This document shows positions 24,077 to 32,871 of a stretch of 54,241 nucleotides of DNA, piece by piece. The stretch's first letter is position 1; every line of letters starts with the position of its first letter. Source of the stretch: Lachnospiraceae bacterium (GTDB lineage Bacteria; Bacillota; Clostridia; Lachnospirales; Lachnospiraceae); assembly GCA_017441295.1 (NCBI GenBank), contig JAFRYA010000031.1, positions 1 through 54,241 on the forward strand, given 5' to 3'. The notes beneath the pieces are model-generated. The model had not been told where the DNA came from and did no database searches. It was given only the letters and a program-made list of their open reading frames with translations. A program made the position numbers and the translations under genes.

Positions 24077-25518
24077 TGCGAAGAGAAAATGATTATGATG
24101 TAATAATTATAGGAGCTGGGCTTTTGGGCTGCTTTGCTGCAAGAGCCCTTTCTTCGTATAAATTGAAGGTGCTCGTATTGGAATCCAGGGAAGACGTCTG
24201 CTGTGAAGTCTCCAAGGCCAATACGGGCATTATTTATGATTCATATAATACCAGCCCGGGATCCTTGAAAACCGAATTGACAAATAAGGCCAATGAGAAC
24301 TTCCCTGAACTTTGCCGGGAACTGGATGTGCCGTATCTGAAATGCGGCTCCATTATGATCGCTATGGGCCCCAAAGGGGACTCGGTAATCAAAAAGAAAT
24401 ACGAAAATGGGCTCAAAAACGGCGTAAAAGGACTCAAAATAATATCAGGTGAGGAAGTAAATGCTCTTGAGCCAAATCTCTCAAAAAATGTTACTTCCGG
24501 GCTTTACAGCGAGAATACTTATTCTGTAAATCCATGGGATCTGGCTGTTGCGGCATATGAGAACGCCAAAGCAAATGGTGTAACGTTTTTATTTAACAGT
24601 AAAGTAACGAATATAACAAGAAATGACGGTTTCAAAGTCGTTTCTGATGAAAAGGTATACCAGGCCAGAGCTGTTATTAACTGTGCAGGTCTGGCGGCTG
24701 CAGATGTCCATAATATGTGTAATCCTGCTAGAGTAGAACTGAAGTACGACGCAGCTGATTATTATGTGCTTGACACTACTTCCAAAGGTCTGGTCAGCAG
24801 GATTATCCTGCATGAGCCTGAGGTTAAACAGAAAGGCATTAACATTGTTCCGACAGTTGACGGAAATATACTCGTCGGACCGACACGCAGGCACGTTGAA
24901 TCAGACTTTTATGACACGGAAAATGCCGGATTTGAGCATCTGGACAGTGAATGCGATAAAGTGCTGGATGGCTTGGATAAAACGGAAATTATCCGTAATT
25001 TCGGCGCTGTAAGGCCTAATCCGTATTATATAAACAGTGATGATAAAATAAACGATTTCCTGATTTTGGAAAACGATGGCTTTATCAGCTTGTTAGGCGT
25101 TAAAACCCCCGGACTGACATGTGCTTCTGAACTCGGGAAATATGTCGCTGAAAAGATAACGGAGTTTCTGGAAAATGTTGAAATCAACCCGGATTTTAAC
25201 CTTGTCAGAAAAGGCATTATAAAGCCATCGGAAATGGAACCTGAATCCAGAGATAAGCTGGTTAAAGAACATCCGGAATATGGCAGAGTTATCTGCAGAT
25301 GCAGACAGGTGACCGAAGGAGAAGTAATAGAAGCAGTAAGGCGCGGAGCGACAACTGTTGACGGTGTTAAAAGGCGTACAGGTGCCGGAATGGGCAGGTG
25401 TCAGGGCGCATACTGTATGCAGCGTGTAATGGAGATAATTTCTGAACAGACAGGCTGCTCAATATCAGATGTTAACAAGAGCTGCGCGGGGACAGATATT
25501 GTTTATGAAAAACTATGA
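24076..25518 (+). CDS. GlpA-like FAD oxidoreductase with C-terminal BFD-type [2Fe-2S] domain
   Basis: The 480-residue protein starts with an ADP-binding fold (VIIIGAGLLGCFAARAL, 9-25) of the DAO family. CEVSKANTGIIYDSYN (about 44-59) is the substrate-side loop that follows FAD binding. Residues about 411-480 hold a BFD-like [2Fe-2S] domain with CRC and GRCQGAYC ligands. Relatives are annotated anaerobic glycerol-3-phosphate dehydrogenase or L-2-hydroxyglutarate oxidase-like; the substrate here is not certain. It overlaps the next flavoprotein gene by 14 bases, which suggests a two-subunit complex. The small DUF1667 protein that often completes such sets was not found. Confidence 0.8.
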   Translation: MRRENDYDVIIIGAGLLGCFAARALSSYKLKVLVLESREDVCCEVSKANTGIIYDSYNTSPGSLKTELTNKANENFPELCRELDVPYLKCGSIMIAMGPKGDSVIKKKYENGLKNGVKGLKIISGEEVNALEPNLSKNVTSGLYSENTYSVNPWDLAVAAYENAKANGVTFLFNSKVTNITRNDGFKVVSDEKVYQARAVINCAGLAAADVHNMCNPARVELKYDAADYYVLDTTSKGLVSRIILHEPEVKQKGINIVPTVDGNILVGPTRRHVESDFYDTENAGFEHLDSECDKVLDGLDKTEIIRNFGAVRPNPYYINSDDKINDFLILENDGFISLLGVKTPGLTCASELGKYVAEKITEFLENVEINPDFNLVRKGIIKPSEMEPESRDKLVKEHPEYGRVICRCRQVTEGEVIEAVRRGATTVDGVKRRTGAGMGRCQGAYCMQRVMEIISEQTGCSISDVNKSCAGTDIVYEKL

Positions 25519-26395
25519 TCTGCTGGTTATAGGCGGCGGCGCGGCAGGCATGAGTGCTGCGCTTTCAGCTCATGAAAGCGGCGTAAAAAGCATATTGGTT
25601 GTTGAAAGACAGGGCTGGCTCGGCGGTGTCTTAAAACAATGTCTTCATAACGGTTTCGGCCTTGGATATTTCAAAGAGGACTGCACCGGCACTGAATATG
25701 CGCAGAAATATATTGAGAAGTTCTCAAAGGCCGGAATAAATGTAATGCTTGATACAATGGTTATCGATCTGCTGCCGTCCGGAGAAGCAGTTATTTCTTC
25801 TGAAAATGGTGTTGAAAAGATATCTTTTAACAAATGCGTTCTTGCAACAGGCTGCAGGGAAAGAACTATTGGTTCACTTTCGATTTCAGGAAGCAGGCCA
25901 TCCGGAGTTTTCACTGCAGGAACAGCCCAGAAGATGGTAAATATATCAAGCCTGGATGTAGGTGACAATATCGTTATTCTGGGGACTGGTGACATTGGCC
26001 AGATCATGGCCAGGACATTCATTCAGAATGGCAAAAATGTAATAGCGATGATTGAAATCAATGATCATCCGGGAGGCCTTAAAAGAAATCAGATAAACTG
26101 CATACAGGCGTATAATATTCCGGTAATATATAGCGCTACTATTGACAGGATTGTTGGAAATAAACGTATTGAAGGAGTTTATGTAAAGCATTTGGACACC
26201 GGAATAAGAGAATTCCTGCAGTGTGACACGCTTATTTCCGCACTTGGATTGATCCCGGAAAGAGAACTGCTGTCAGGATTTGAAACTGTTCCTGATTGGC
26301 TGTATATGTGCGGAAACTGCGACTATGTACATGATATCGTAGACAGTGTGACTATGCAGGGCGAAGAATTGGGCAAGAGGATAGCTAATGAATAA
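25505..26395 (+). CDS. GlpB-like FAD/NAD(P) oxidoreductase, partner of the GlpA-like protein
   Basis: The 296-residue protein is a pyridine nucleotide-disulfide oxidoreductase-type flavoprotein. DLLVIGGGAAGMSAALSA (4-21) binds FAD and VILGTGDIGQIMART-like IVILGTGDIGQIMA (about 157-170) binds the second nucleotide. HNGFGLGYFKEDCTG near 47-61 and CGNCDYVHDIVDSV near 271-284 are hallmark segments of the partner of GlpA-like enzymes. It looks somewhat short before the C-terminal Cys-Gly-Asn motif compared with relatives I recall. ATG 25505 is preferred over the upstream in-frame start at 25469 because of homology, and lies inside the upstream gene. Confidence 0.8.
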   Translation: MKNYDLLVIGGGAAGMSAALSAHESGVKSILVVERQGWLGGVLKQCLHNGFGLGYFKEDCTGTEYAQKYIEKFSKAGINVMLDTMVIDLLPSGEAVISSENGVEKISFNKCVLATGCRERTIGSLSISGSRPSGVFTAGTAQKMVNISSLDVGDNIVILGTGDIGQIMARTFIQNGKNVIAMIEINDHPGGLKRNQINCIQAYNIPVIYSATIDRIVGNKRIEGVYVKHLDTGIREFLQCDTLISALGLIPERELLSGFETVPDWLYMCGNCDYVHDIVDSVTMQGEELGKRIANE

Positions 26396-27134
26396 ATCAA
26401 AAGTCAGAGAACAGAATACAGATGAAGGCATCCGTCTTAATAAATATTTAAGCGACGCGGGATTCTGCTCAAGAAGAGAGGCAGACAGACTGATCGAAGC
26501 AGGCAGAGTCACTATTAACGGACGTCCTACTCAGATGGGCCAGAAAGTCCTTCCGGGTGACGTGGTTAAATGCGGCAGGGAAACCATAGAATCCAATGAA
26601 AAAATGGTATTGCTGGCTTTTAATAAGCCGGAAGGCATTGAGTGCACTACAGACAGAGGAAATCCTGACAATATCATTGATTATATTCATTATCCGGAGC
26701 GCATTTATCCTATTGGCAGGCTGGATAAAAATTCCTGCGGACTGATACTGCTGACAAATACAGGCAGTCTGGTTAATGACATTAACCGAGCGGCAAATCA
26801 TCATGAGAAAGAATACATTGTCCGTGTCGACAAGCCGATCACGAAAGATTTTCTCGAGAAAATGGCTAACGGAGTCCCGATTCTGGATACTGTTACCAGG
26901 AAATGCAGGATCAATGCCACGGGAAAATGCACATTTAATATTATCCTTACCCAGGGACTTAACAGACAGATCCGCAGGATGTGCGAAGCACTGGGTTATA
27001 AGGTCGTGTTTCTCAAAAGAGTAAGAATCATGAACATCAACCTGGGTAACCTTCCAGAAGGACATTACAGGAATGTTACTGAGGCCGAAGTGAATAAACT
27101 CATGAAAGACCTTAAAAATGCTGAAAATAAATAA
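26388..27134 (+). CDS. rluF: 23S rRNA pseudouridine(2604) synthase RluF
   Basis: The 248-residue protein isomerises uridine in 23S rRNA. Residues about 14-70 are an S4 RNA-binding domain (RLNKYLSDAGFCSRREADRLI). The synthase domain follows with the catalytic Asp in YPIGRLDKNSCGLILLTN (about 107-124). Late motifs include KEYIVRVDKPI, GVPILDTVTRKC and GLNRQIRRMCEALGY (about 193-207). The Thr-Arg/Lys-Lys-Cys insertion and the extended C-terminus match RluF rather than RluB or RluE. The ATG lies within the last codons of the flavoprotein gene. It ends the 18559-27134 gene string; no clear terminator follows before the purE promoter. Confidence 0.88.
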   Translation: MNKSKVREQNTDEGIRLNKYLSDAGFCSRREADRLIEAGRVTINGRPTQMGQKVLPGDVVKCGRETIESNEKMVLLAFNKPEGIECTTDRGNPDNIIDYIHYPERIYPIGRLDKNSCGLILLTNTGSLVNDINRAANHHEKEYIVRVDKPITKDFLEKMANGVPILDTVTRKCRINATGKCTFNIILTQGLNRQIRRMCEALGYKVVFLKRVRIMNINLGNLPEGHYRNVTEAEVNKLMKDLKNAENK

Positions 27135-27165
27135 TAATAAATATATATTATAGGCATTGTGTACA

Positions 27166-27195
27166 TTGACACTAAATCCGCGGAAATGATATATT
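27166..27195 (+). promoter_or_regulatory. sigma-A promoter of the purine cluster
   Basis: TTGACA (27166-27171), an 18-base spacer ending TGA and TATATT (27190-27195) stand 44 bases before purE. The spacer carries CCGCGG. ATCCGC recurs in the leader about 30 bases further on. I see no purine riboswitch core or clear PurR box. Confidence 0.65.
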
Positions 27196-27238
27196 TTACA
27201 AGTATTAATCCGCATTCATTTCAACAGGGGGCTAATCG

Positions 27239-27727
27239 ATGAAAAAAGTTGGAATTGTTATGGGAAGCGACAGCGATCTTCCTGTAATTCAGAAGACCAC
27301 AGACACTCTTAAATCTTTAGAGATTCCATTCGAAGTTCACGTTTATTCTGCACACAGAACACCCGAACAGGCGAAAGATTTCGCGTCAAATGCCAGAGAA
27401 AACGGCTTTGGCGTATTAATTGCCGCTGCAGGTATGGCAGCGCATTTAGCAGGCGCTATAGCTGCTAATACCACGCTCCCCGTTATCGGCATTCCTTGTA
27501 AGGGCGGCGCCATGGATGGACTGGACGCATTGCTGTCAACAGTTCAGATGCCGAGCGGCATCCCTGTTGCTACTGTAGCACTGAACGGAGGTGCAAATGC
27601 AGCTCTTCTGGCAGCGCAGATACTGGCTGTTGATGATAAATCACTGGCAGAAAAACTTGATGCCAAGAGAGCAGCTGACGCCGCTAAAGTATTAGAAAAA
27701 GACAAAGATATTTTATCCAGATTATAA
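27239..27727 (+). CDS. purE: N5-carboxyaminoimidazole ribonucleotide mutase
   Basis: The 162-residue class I PurE moves the carboxyl group of N5-CAIR to C4, giving CAIR. VGIVMGSDSDLPVIQK (4-19) binds the phosphate, VYSAHRTPEQ (about 37-46) carries the catalytic His, and AAAGMAAHLAG (about 64-74) completes the octamer active site. PurK, which makes its substrate, is not in the window. It is the first gene of the cluster, directly behind the promoter, with a purine-rich GGGGG as ribosome binding site. Twenty-six bases separate it from purF. Confidence 0.95.
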   Translation: MKKVGIVMGSDSDLPVIQKTTDTLKSLEIPFEVHVYSAHRTPEQAKDFASNARENGFGVLIAAAGMAAHLAGAIAANTTLPVIGIPCKGGAMDGLDALLSTVQMPSGIPVATVALNGGANAALLAAQILAVDDKSLAEKLDAKRAADAAKVLEKDKDILSRL

Positions 27728-27753
27728 AATCTTAAATCAAAGGAGTTTCCTAT

Positions 27754-29178
27754 ATGGGTGGATTTTTTGGAATTACCTCACATAATGACTGCCTGCTCGA
27801 CGTATTCTTTGGTGTTGATTATCATTCACATCTTGGAACAACATATGGCGGCATGGCAGCTTATGATTCTGAAATCGGACTGCAGAGAGATATTCATTCT
27901 ATCGCCAACGCGCCTTTCAGAACCAAATTTGAGAAAGTTTTCAATGAAATGAAAGGTACAGCCGCAATAGGATGTATCAGTGATTCAGACCCACAGCCGC
28001 TCCTTATCAGATCAAATCTCGGCACTTACGCTATATGTATGACCGGAGTTATTAATAACGCTGACGAACTGATCGATAAGTATTTATCAACCAGCGGAGG
28101 TCATTTCGATGCCAGAACAGGTGGCGCAGTTAATAATACTGAGCTCCTTGCAGCACTGATTGACCAGAAAAACAGCTTTATCGAAGGAATCAAGTTTGCT
28201 AACGATTCCATTGAAGGCACAGCATCTATATTGATCGTCAAAGATGACGGTACTTTGATAGTTGCCCGTGATAAATACGGCCGTCTTCCTGTCAGCATCG
28301 GCAAAGGCCCTTACGGGTATGCTGTTTCATTCGAACAGTTTGCTTATGAGAAACTCGGTTATGAAGTCGAGAAAGAATTGGGCCCGGGAGAGATTGTTCA
28401 TGTAACTCCCGACTCCATCGAACAGATGCTGGCTCCTCTTAAAGAGAAAAAAATATGCGCATTCCTCTGGACATATTACGGATATCCGAACTCCGTTTAT
28501 GAAGGTGTGAATGTTGAGGAAATGAGATACAAGAGCGGTGCTATCATTGCTGAAAACGATATTAAGAACGGCATCGCGACTGATATAGATTATGTGGGCG
28601 GCGTCCCTGATTCCGGAACACCATACGCTATTGGATATTCCAATAGATCAGGCAAGCATTTCGCCAGGGCGTTCATCAAATATACGCCGACCTGGTCCAG
28701 AAGTTTCATGCCTACAATGCAGAAGGAAAGAGACAGGATCGCCAGAATGAAGCAGATTCCTGTAGCACAGCTGATAAAAAGAAAGAAACTCCTCTTTGTT
28801 GATGACTCCATCGTCAGGGGAACACAGCTCAGAGAGACAGTTGAATTCCTCTATGAAAGCGGAGCAGAGGAAGTCCATATGAGATCTGCCTGCCCGCCAA
28901 TAATGTTTAGCTGTAAATACCTGAATTTCAGCAGATCCACTTCTGAAATGGACCTCATTGCAAACAAGGTAATAATGGAACTCGAGGGAGAAGAAGGATT
29001 CAAATATCTGGACGAATACAGTGACGGAAATACTGAAAGAGGTAAGAAATTAAGAAGAACTATAGCTGATAAATTCCATTTCGCGTCTTTGGAATTCCAA
29101 TCTATTGACGGCGTTGTGAAATCCATCGGACTTGATCCTTGTGAACTTTGTACTTATTGCTGGAACGGAAAGGAGTAA
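27754..29178 (+). CDS. purF: amidophosphoribosyltransferase PurF lacking the N-terminal nucleophile cysteine
   Basis: The 474-residue protein should make phosphoribosylamine from PRPP, the first committed step. The PRPP site LLFVDDSIVRGTQLRET is intact (about 346-362). The C-terminal cysteines (DPCELCTYC and an earlier CPP and SCKY) suit a [4Fe-4S] cluster. However, the chain starts M-G-G-F-F-G, where glutamine-using PurF has a Cys as residue 1 after processing. Codon 2 is GGT. The start is firm: AAAGGAG lies eight bases upstream. Cys13 in SHNDC is the nearest cysteine. As I recall, a PurF subgroup of Clostridia and Bacteroidetes shares this trait. It may use ammonia directly. Confidence 0.9.
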   Translation: MGGFFGITSHNDCLLDVFFGVDYHSHLGTTYGGMAAYDSEIGLQRDIHSIANAPFRTKFEKVFNEMKGTAAIGCISDSDPQPLLIRSNLGTYAICMTGVINNADELIDKYLSTSGGHFDARTGGAVNNTELLAALIDQKNSFIEGIKFANDSIEGTASILIVKDDGTLIVARDKYGRLPVSIGKGPYGYAVSFEQFAYEKLGYEVEKELGPGEIVHVTPDSIEQMLAPLKEKKICAFLWTYYGYPNSVYEGVNVEEMRYKSGAIIAENDIKNGIATDIDYVGGVPDSGTPYAIGYSNRSGKHFARAFIKYTPTWSRSFMPTMQKERDRIARMKQIPVAQLIKRKKLLFVDDSIVRGTQLRETVEFLYESGAEEVHMRSACPPIMFSCKYLNFSRSTSEMDLIANKVIMELEGEEGFKYLDEYSDGNTERGKKLRRTIADKFHFASLEFQSIDGVVKSIGLDPCELCTYCWNGKE

Positions 29179-29181
29179 ATG

Positions 29182-30225
29182 ATGAATACTCAGTCAAAAT
29201 CTGATGCATATGCAGCTGCCGGTGTTGATATTACAGCCGGATACAAAGCTGTTGAACTTATGAAAGAGCATATTGCCAGAACAATGACAAAGGGTGTCTG
29301 CTCTGATGTCGGAGGTTTTGGCGGACTCTTTGAACTGGACCTTGAAGGCATTACCAGACCTGTCCTTGTCAGCGGAACAGATGGCGTCGGAACTAAACTG
29401 AAGATTGCCTTTCTGATGGACAAACATGATACGGTAGGCATCGACTGCGTGGCAATGTGCGTTAATGACATCATATGCTGCGGAGCTAAGCCACTGTTTT
29501 TCCTGGATTACATTGCATGCGGCAAGAATGTTCCTGAGAGAATAGCTGATATTGTTAAAGGTGTTTGTGACGGCTGCGTACAGTCTGATGCTGCTTTGAT
29601 CGGTGGTGAGACAGCTGAGATGCCGGGATTCTATCCTGAAGATGAATATGACCTGGCAGGCTACTGCACAGGTGTAGTTGATAAATCAAAAATCATCAAT
29701 AATAAGACAATGGCCGAAGGAGATGTCATTATTGCGCTGCCTTCAAGCGGCGTTCACTCAAATGGTTTCTCACTTGTCAGGAAGGTATTCGACGTTGAGA
29801 ATGCTGACATTAAGTCACCTGTACCGGAACTGGGAGGAAAATCCATCGGAGAAACTCTCCTGACACCGACCAGAATTTATGTTAAGCCTGTTCTGAAACT
29901 GTTAGAGCAGGTAAATGTCAAAGGTATTTCACATATTACCGGAGGCGGCTTCTATGAAAATATTCCTAGAAGCATTCCTGACGGCCTTTGTGCTGTCATT
30001 AAAAAAGAATCTGTCAGAATACTGCCAATCTTCAAACTTATCCAGGAACGCGGCGGCATTACTGAAAGAGATATGTTCAATACTTTCAACATGGGAGTTG
30101 GCATGAGCATTGTAGTTGCTGCTGAGGATGCTGATAAAGCACTGGCAGTACTTAAGGAAAATGGCGAAGATGCATATGTTATCGGAGCTATTGAGAAAGC
30201 AGAGGAGAAAATCAAGTTATGTTAA
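29182..30225 (+). CDS. purM: phosphoribosylformylglycinamidine cyclo-ligase (AIR synthetase)
   Basis: The 347-residue enzyme closes the imidazole ring to make AIR from FGAM and [22 protein letters not shown] (about 9-27) is the family opening; [16 protein letters not shown] (about 59-74) and [20 protein letters not shown] (split: [19 protein letters not shown]) are core motifs. [11 protein letters not shown] (about 140-150) and [13 protein letters not shown] follow. Two ATGs stand in tandem at 29179 and 29182; AGGAG at 29171-29175 is three and six bases away, so 29182 is the better start. It overlaps the downstream channel gene by seven bases. Confidence 0.93.
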   Translation: MNTQSKSDAYAAAGVDITAGYKAVELMKEHIARTMTKGVCSDVGGFGGLFELDLEGITRPVLVSGTDGVGTKLKIAFLMDKHDTVGIDCVAMCVNDIICCGAKPLFFLDYIACGKNVPERIADIVKGVCDGCVQSDAALIGGETAEMPGFYPEDEYDLAGYCTGVVDKSKIINNKTMAEGDVIIALPSSGVHSNGFSLVRKVFDVENADIKSPVPELGGKSIGETLLTPTRIYVKPVLKLLEQVNVKGISHITGGGFYENIPRSIPDGLCAVIKKESVRILPIFKLIQERGGITERDMFNTFNMGVGMSIVVAAEDADKALAVLKENGEDAYVIGAIEKAEEKIKLC

Positions 30226-30833
30226 AAAAGATTTTAGCCGGCATAGCTGCAGGTATTCTGATTTCTATCGGAGGATCTGTATTTCTGGCATGCGACATTA
30301 AATATGTCGGAGCCATTATGTTTACGGTAGCTCTTCTTTGCATATGCTTCAAAGGATACTCACTTTATACTGGTAAGATCGGCTTTATTCCGGAAAAGCA
30401 TGACAAGGAAGCTTTTTCAGTCCTTCTTTTAGGACTTCTGGGAAATGCGATCGCAACCATAGTATGCGGAATCGCGATCAGATACGCGATCCCGGCTCTT
30501 GGAGAAACAGCACTGACTATCTGCACTGCCAAGCTGACCCAGTCATTCGGTTCAGCTCTCATCAGAGGAATTTTCTGTGGAATACTGATGTATCTGGCAG
30601 TCAGCATATACAGGGACAAGAACAATGTTCTGGGTATAGTATTCGGCATTCCTGTATTTATTCTGGCTGGTTTCGAGCATTCCATTGCTGACATGTTCTA
30701 CTTCGCAGCATCTGGAATCGTATCAGTAAAGGCATTTGGATTCTTATGGACTGTTGTTCTTGGAAATACGATCGGAGGCATGCTGCTTCCTGTAATTACC
30801 GGCGCATTGAGAAAGGAAAAGACTAATGGCTGA
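30219..30833 (+). CDS. short formate/nitrite transporter (FNT) family channel
   Basis: The 204-residue membrane protein has about six hydrophobic segments. The FNT signature is visible: [15 protein letters not shown] (about 109-123), then [12 protein letters not shown] (about 149-160) with the central pore His, and [13 protein letters not shown] (about 184-196). Usual FNT proteins are about 250-280 residues, so this one is short, mainly at its N-terminal half. It overlaps purM by seven bases and purN by eight. Formate feeds 10-formyl-tetrahydrofolate, which PurN and the AICAR transformylase consume, so formate movement is a plausible role. Nitrite or another small anion cannot be excluded. 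Confidence 0.82.
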   Translation: MLKKILAGIAAGILISIGGSVFLACDIKYVGAIMFTVALLCICFKGYSLYTGKIGFIPEKHDKEAFSVLLLGLLGNAIATIVCGIAIRYAIPALGETALTICTAKLTQSFGSALIRGIFCGILMYLAVSIYRDKNNVLGIVFGIPVFILAGFEHSIADMFYFAASGIVSVKAFGFLWTVVLGNTIGGMLLPVITGALRKEKTNG

Positions 30834-31443
30834 TAAGAAGGCAAGAATTGGAGTTCTTGTTTCCGGTGGCGGTACCAACCTCCAGGCATTAATAGACGCA
30901 CAAAAGAGCGGAATCATCAAAAGTGGTGAAATTTCGCTTGTAATTTCAAATAAAAAAGACGCATATGCCCTGACCAGGGCGGAGCAGAATGGCATTCCCG
31001 CATTCACAGTTACCAAGAAAGAATGCGGGGGCCAGGAGGCTTTTGAAGACAAACTGATAGAAATCCTTGACAGCAATAATATTGATATTATTGTTTTGGC
31101 AGGATTTCTTTCTATTCTCAGTATTAAATTCACATCCCATTACGAAAACAGAATAATTAATGTGCATCCTGCACTGATTCCGTCTTTCTGCGGCGAGGGC
31201 TTTTATGGACTTAGGGTTCATGAAGCCGCGCTTGAAAAAGGCGTTAAGGTGACGGGCGCTACTGTTCATTTCGTAAATGAAATTCCTGATGGCGGCAAGA
31301 TTATCCTTCAGAAAGCAGTTGACGTTCTGGATGGCGATACACCGGAAATCCTGCAGAAGAGAGTAATGGAGCAGGCCGAATGGATCATCCTGCCTCAGGC
31401 AGTTGAATTAGTTTCTAAAGCGTATTTCAAGGCTTTAAAATAG
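30826..31443 (+). CDS. purN: phosphoribosylglycinamide formyltransferase
   Basis: The 205-residue enzyme transfers a formyl group from 10-formyl-THF to GAR. IGVLVSGGGTNLQALIDA (8-25) binds the nucleotide. LAGFLSIL precedes the catalytic NVHPALIPSF (about 107-116), and TVHFVNEIPDGGKIILQK (about 146-163) holds the catalytic Asp and folate site. The ATG overlaps the FNT gene by eight bases, so channel and transferase are co-translated. It is the last purine gene before the galactoside module, which starts 21 bases later. Confidence 0.93.
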   Translation: MADKKARIGVLVSGGGTNLQALIDAQKSGIIKSGEISLVISNKKDAYALTRAEQNGIPAFTVTKKECGGQEAFEDKLIEILDSNNIDIIVLAGFLSILSIKFTSHYENRIINVHPALIPSFCGEGFYGLRVHEAALEKGVKVTGATVHFVNEIPDGGKIILQKAVDVLDGDTPEILQKRVMEQAEWIILPQAVELVSKAYFKALK

Positions 31444-31464
31444 TAATACAATTAGGGGGAAATT

Positions 31465-32871
31465 ATGAGCAACACAAGACGACTTACCAAAAAGGAAATG
31501 CGCATTTTTGCAGTTGGTCAGCTGGGCTGGTCAATCCTTGGAGGCATTATCAACACTTGGCTGGTAACATTTTACCTGCCAACAAAGGATTCAGTAGCGG
31601 CCGGCGCTAAATTCTATGTACCGACAGGTCTTATCATTTTAGGCGTTCTGACTATTCTGGGACTTATCACATTCATATGCAGATTGTTTGACGCTGTAAC
31701 AGATCCATGGATCGCTTCACTTTCTGACAGAAGCAAGAATCCGAAGGGCAGACGTATTCCGTTTATGAGAATAGCCGCTGTTCCTTTTGCAGTCATCACT
31801 GTTCTGGTATTCTGCGCACCTGTTCAGACGATCAGCACCATAAATATTATCTGGATTCTGGTATTCCTGATCCTTTTCTATCTGTTTATGACAATGTACT
31901 GCACACCTTACAACGCTCTTATCTCTGAGTTTGGTAAGACACAGGAAGACCGTATGTACATTTCAACAGCTATTTCACTGACTTTCTTCTTTGGAACTTT
32001 GATCGCATACATTCCGTTCGTTCTGGCAGGACCTCTTCAGGGTCTCGTTGGCTATGGATGGAGCTACAGAATCTGGTTCATCGTTCTGGCAATTGTAGCC
32101 CTCATCTGCATGCTTATTCCTACATTTAAGTTGAATGAGAAAGACTTCGTAGATGCTAAGCCAAGCGAGTCAAACGCTATCAAGAGCCTTGCAGCAACAT
32201 TTAAGAACAAAGACTTCCTGAAATTCTCAACTTCTGATATCGCTTACTGGATCGGACTGACACTTTTCCAGACAGGACTTCCATTCTTTGTAAAGGTTTC
32301 AATGCATCTTGATGAATTATACACAATGGTATTCATGGGAGCTATGACTGTTCTTTCAGCATGTTTCTATCCGTTCGTATCAAGACTTGTTCGCAAATTC
32401 GGCAAGAAGAAACTCGTTATCATCGGTTTCCTGGGACTGGCTCTGGCATATGTATTTACAGTACTTATCGGTATTCTGCCGCTTCCGGGTATTGTATTTG
32501 GCGTAATTATCGTTGTTATCGCCGCATTCCCGATGGCTCTGCTCGGCATCATTCCTCAGTCAATCGTAGCTGATGTTGCTGAAGAAGATTCCATTAACAC
32601 CGGTGAGAAGAGAGAAGGTATGTTCTTCGCAGCCAGAACTTTTGCAATGAAGCTCGGACAGTCAATCGCAATGCTGGTATTCACATCCCTGGCAGTTCTC
32701 GGAACCACACAGGATATTACCAGCAACGACCTGACAGCATCAGAAACAGGCCTTCGTATTGTAGCTATAGTTGCAGTAGTATTCTGCTGCCTGGGAGCTC
32801 TCCTTCTTTCATTCTACAATGAGAAGAAAGTCATGAAGACCATCAACGACGCACATAAAGACTTACAGTAA
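31465..32871 (+). CDS. GPH-family glycoside:cation symporter
   Basis: The 468-residue protein has about 12 membrane segments and the features of the glycoside-pentoside-hexuronide family (MelB type). FICRLFDAVTDPWIASLSDRS (split as FICRLFDAVTD and PWIASLSDRS, about 68-88) carries the conserved Asp that couples cation and sugar. KGRRIPFM is the conserved cytoplasmic loop. YCTPYNALISE (about 148-158) and a central DUF-like loop follow. Next to alpha-galactosidase and galactokinase, an alpha-galactoside such as melibiose or raffinose is the likely cargo. The end overlaps the next start as TAATG. RBS: AGGGGG. Confidence 0.88.
   Translation: MSNTRRLTKKEMRIFAVGQLGWSILGGIINTWLVTFYLPTKDSVAAGAKFYVPTGLIILGVLTILGLITFICRLFDAVTDPWIASLSDRSKNPKGRRIPFMRIAAVPFAVITVLVFCAPVQTISTINIIWILVFLILFYLFMTMYCTPYNALISEFGKTQEDRMYISTAISLTFFFGTLIAYIPFVLAGPLQGLVGYGWSYRIWFIVLAIVALICMLIPTFKLNEKDFVDAKPSESNAIKSLAATFKNKDFLKFSTSDIAYWIGLTLFQTGLPFFVKVSMHLDELYTMVFMGAMTVLSACFYPFVSRLVRKFGKKKLVIIGFLGLALAYVFTVLIGILPLPGIVFGVIIVVIAAFPMALLGIIPQSIVADVAEEDSINTGEKREGMFFAARTFAMKLGQSIAMLVFTSLAVLGTTQDITSNDLTASETGLRIVAIVAVVFCCLGALLLSFYNEKKVMKTINDAHKDLQ

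Noticed and set aside
26469..27215. 248-residue frame on the minus strand opposite rluF
   Set aside because: It mirrors the rluF coding frame, has a poor start context and no family features; rluF is certain on the other strand.
27135..27238. Purine riboswitch upstream of purE
   Set aside because: The leader after the promoter is too short and lacks the three-way junction and conserved loops of the purine class.
27700..27760. An alternative PurF start that would restore an N-terminal Cys
   Set aside because: No in-frame upstream start with Met-Cys exists before purE ends, and the ATG at 27754 has an ideal ribosome binding site.
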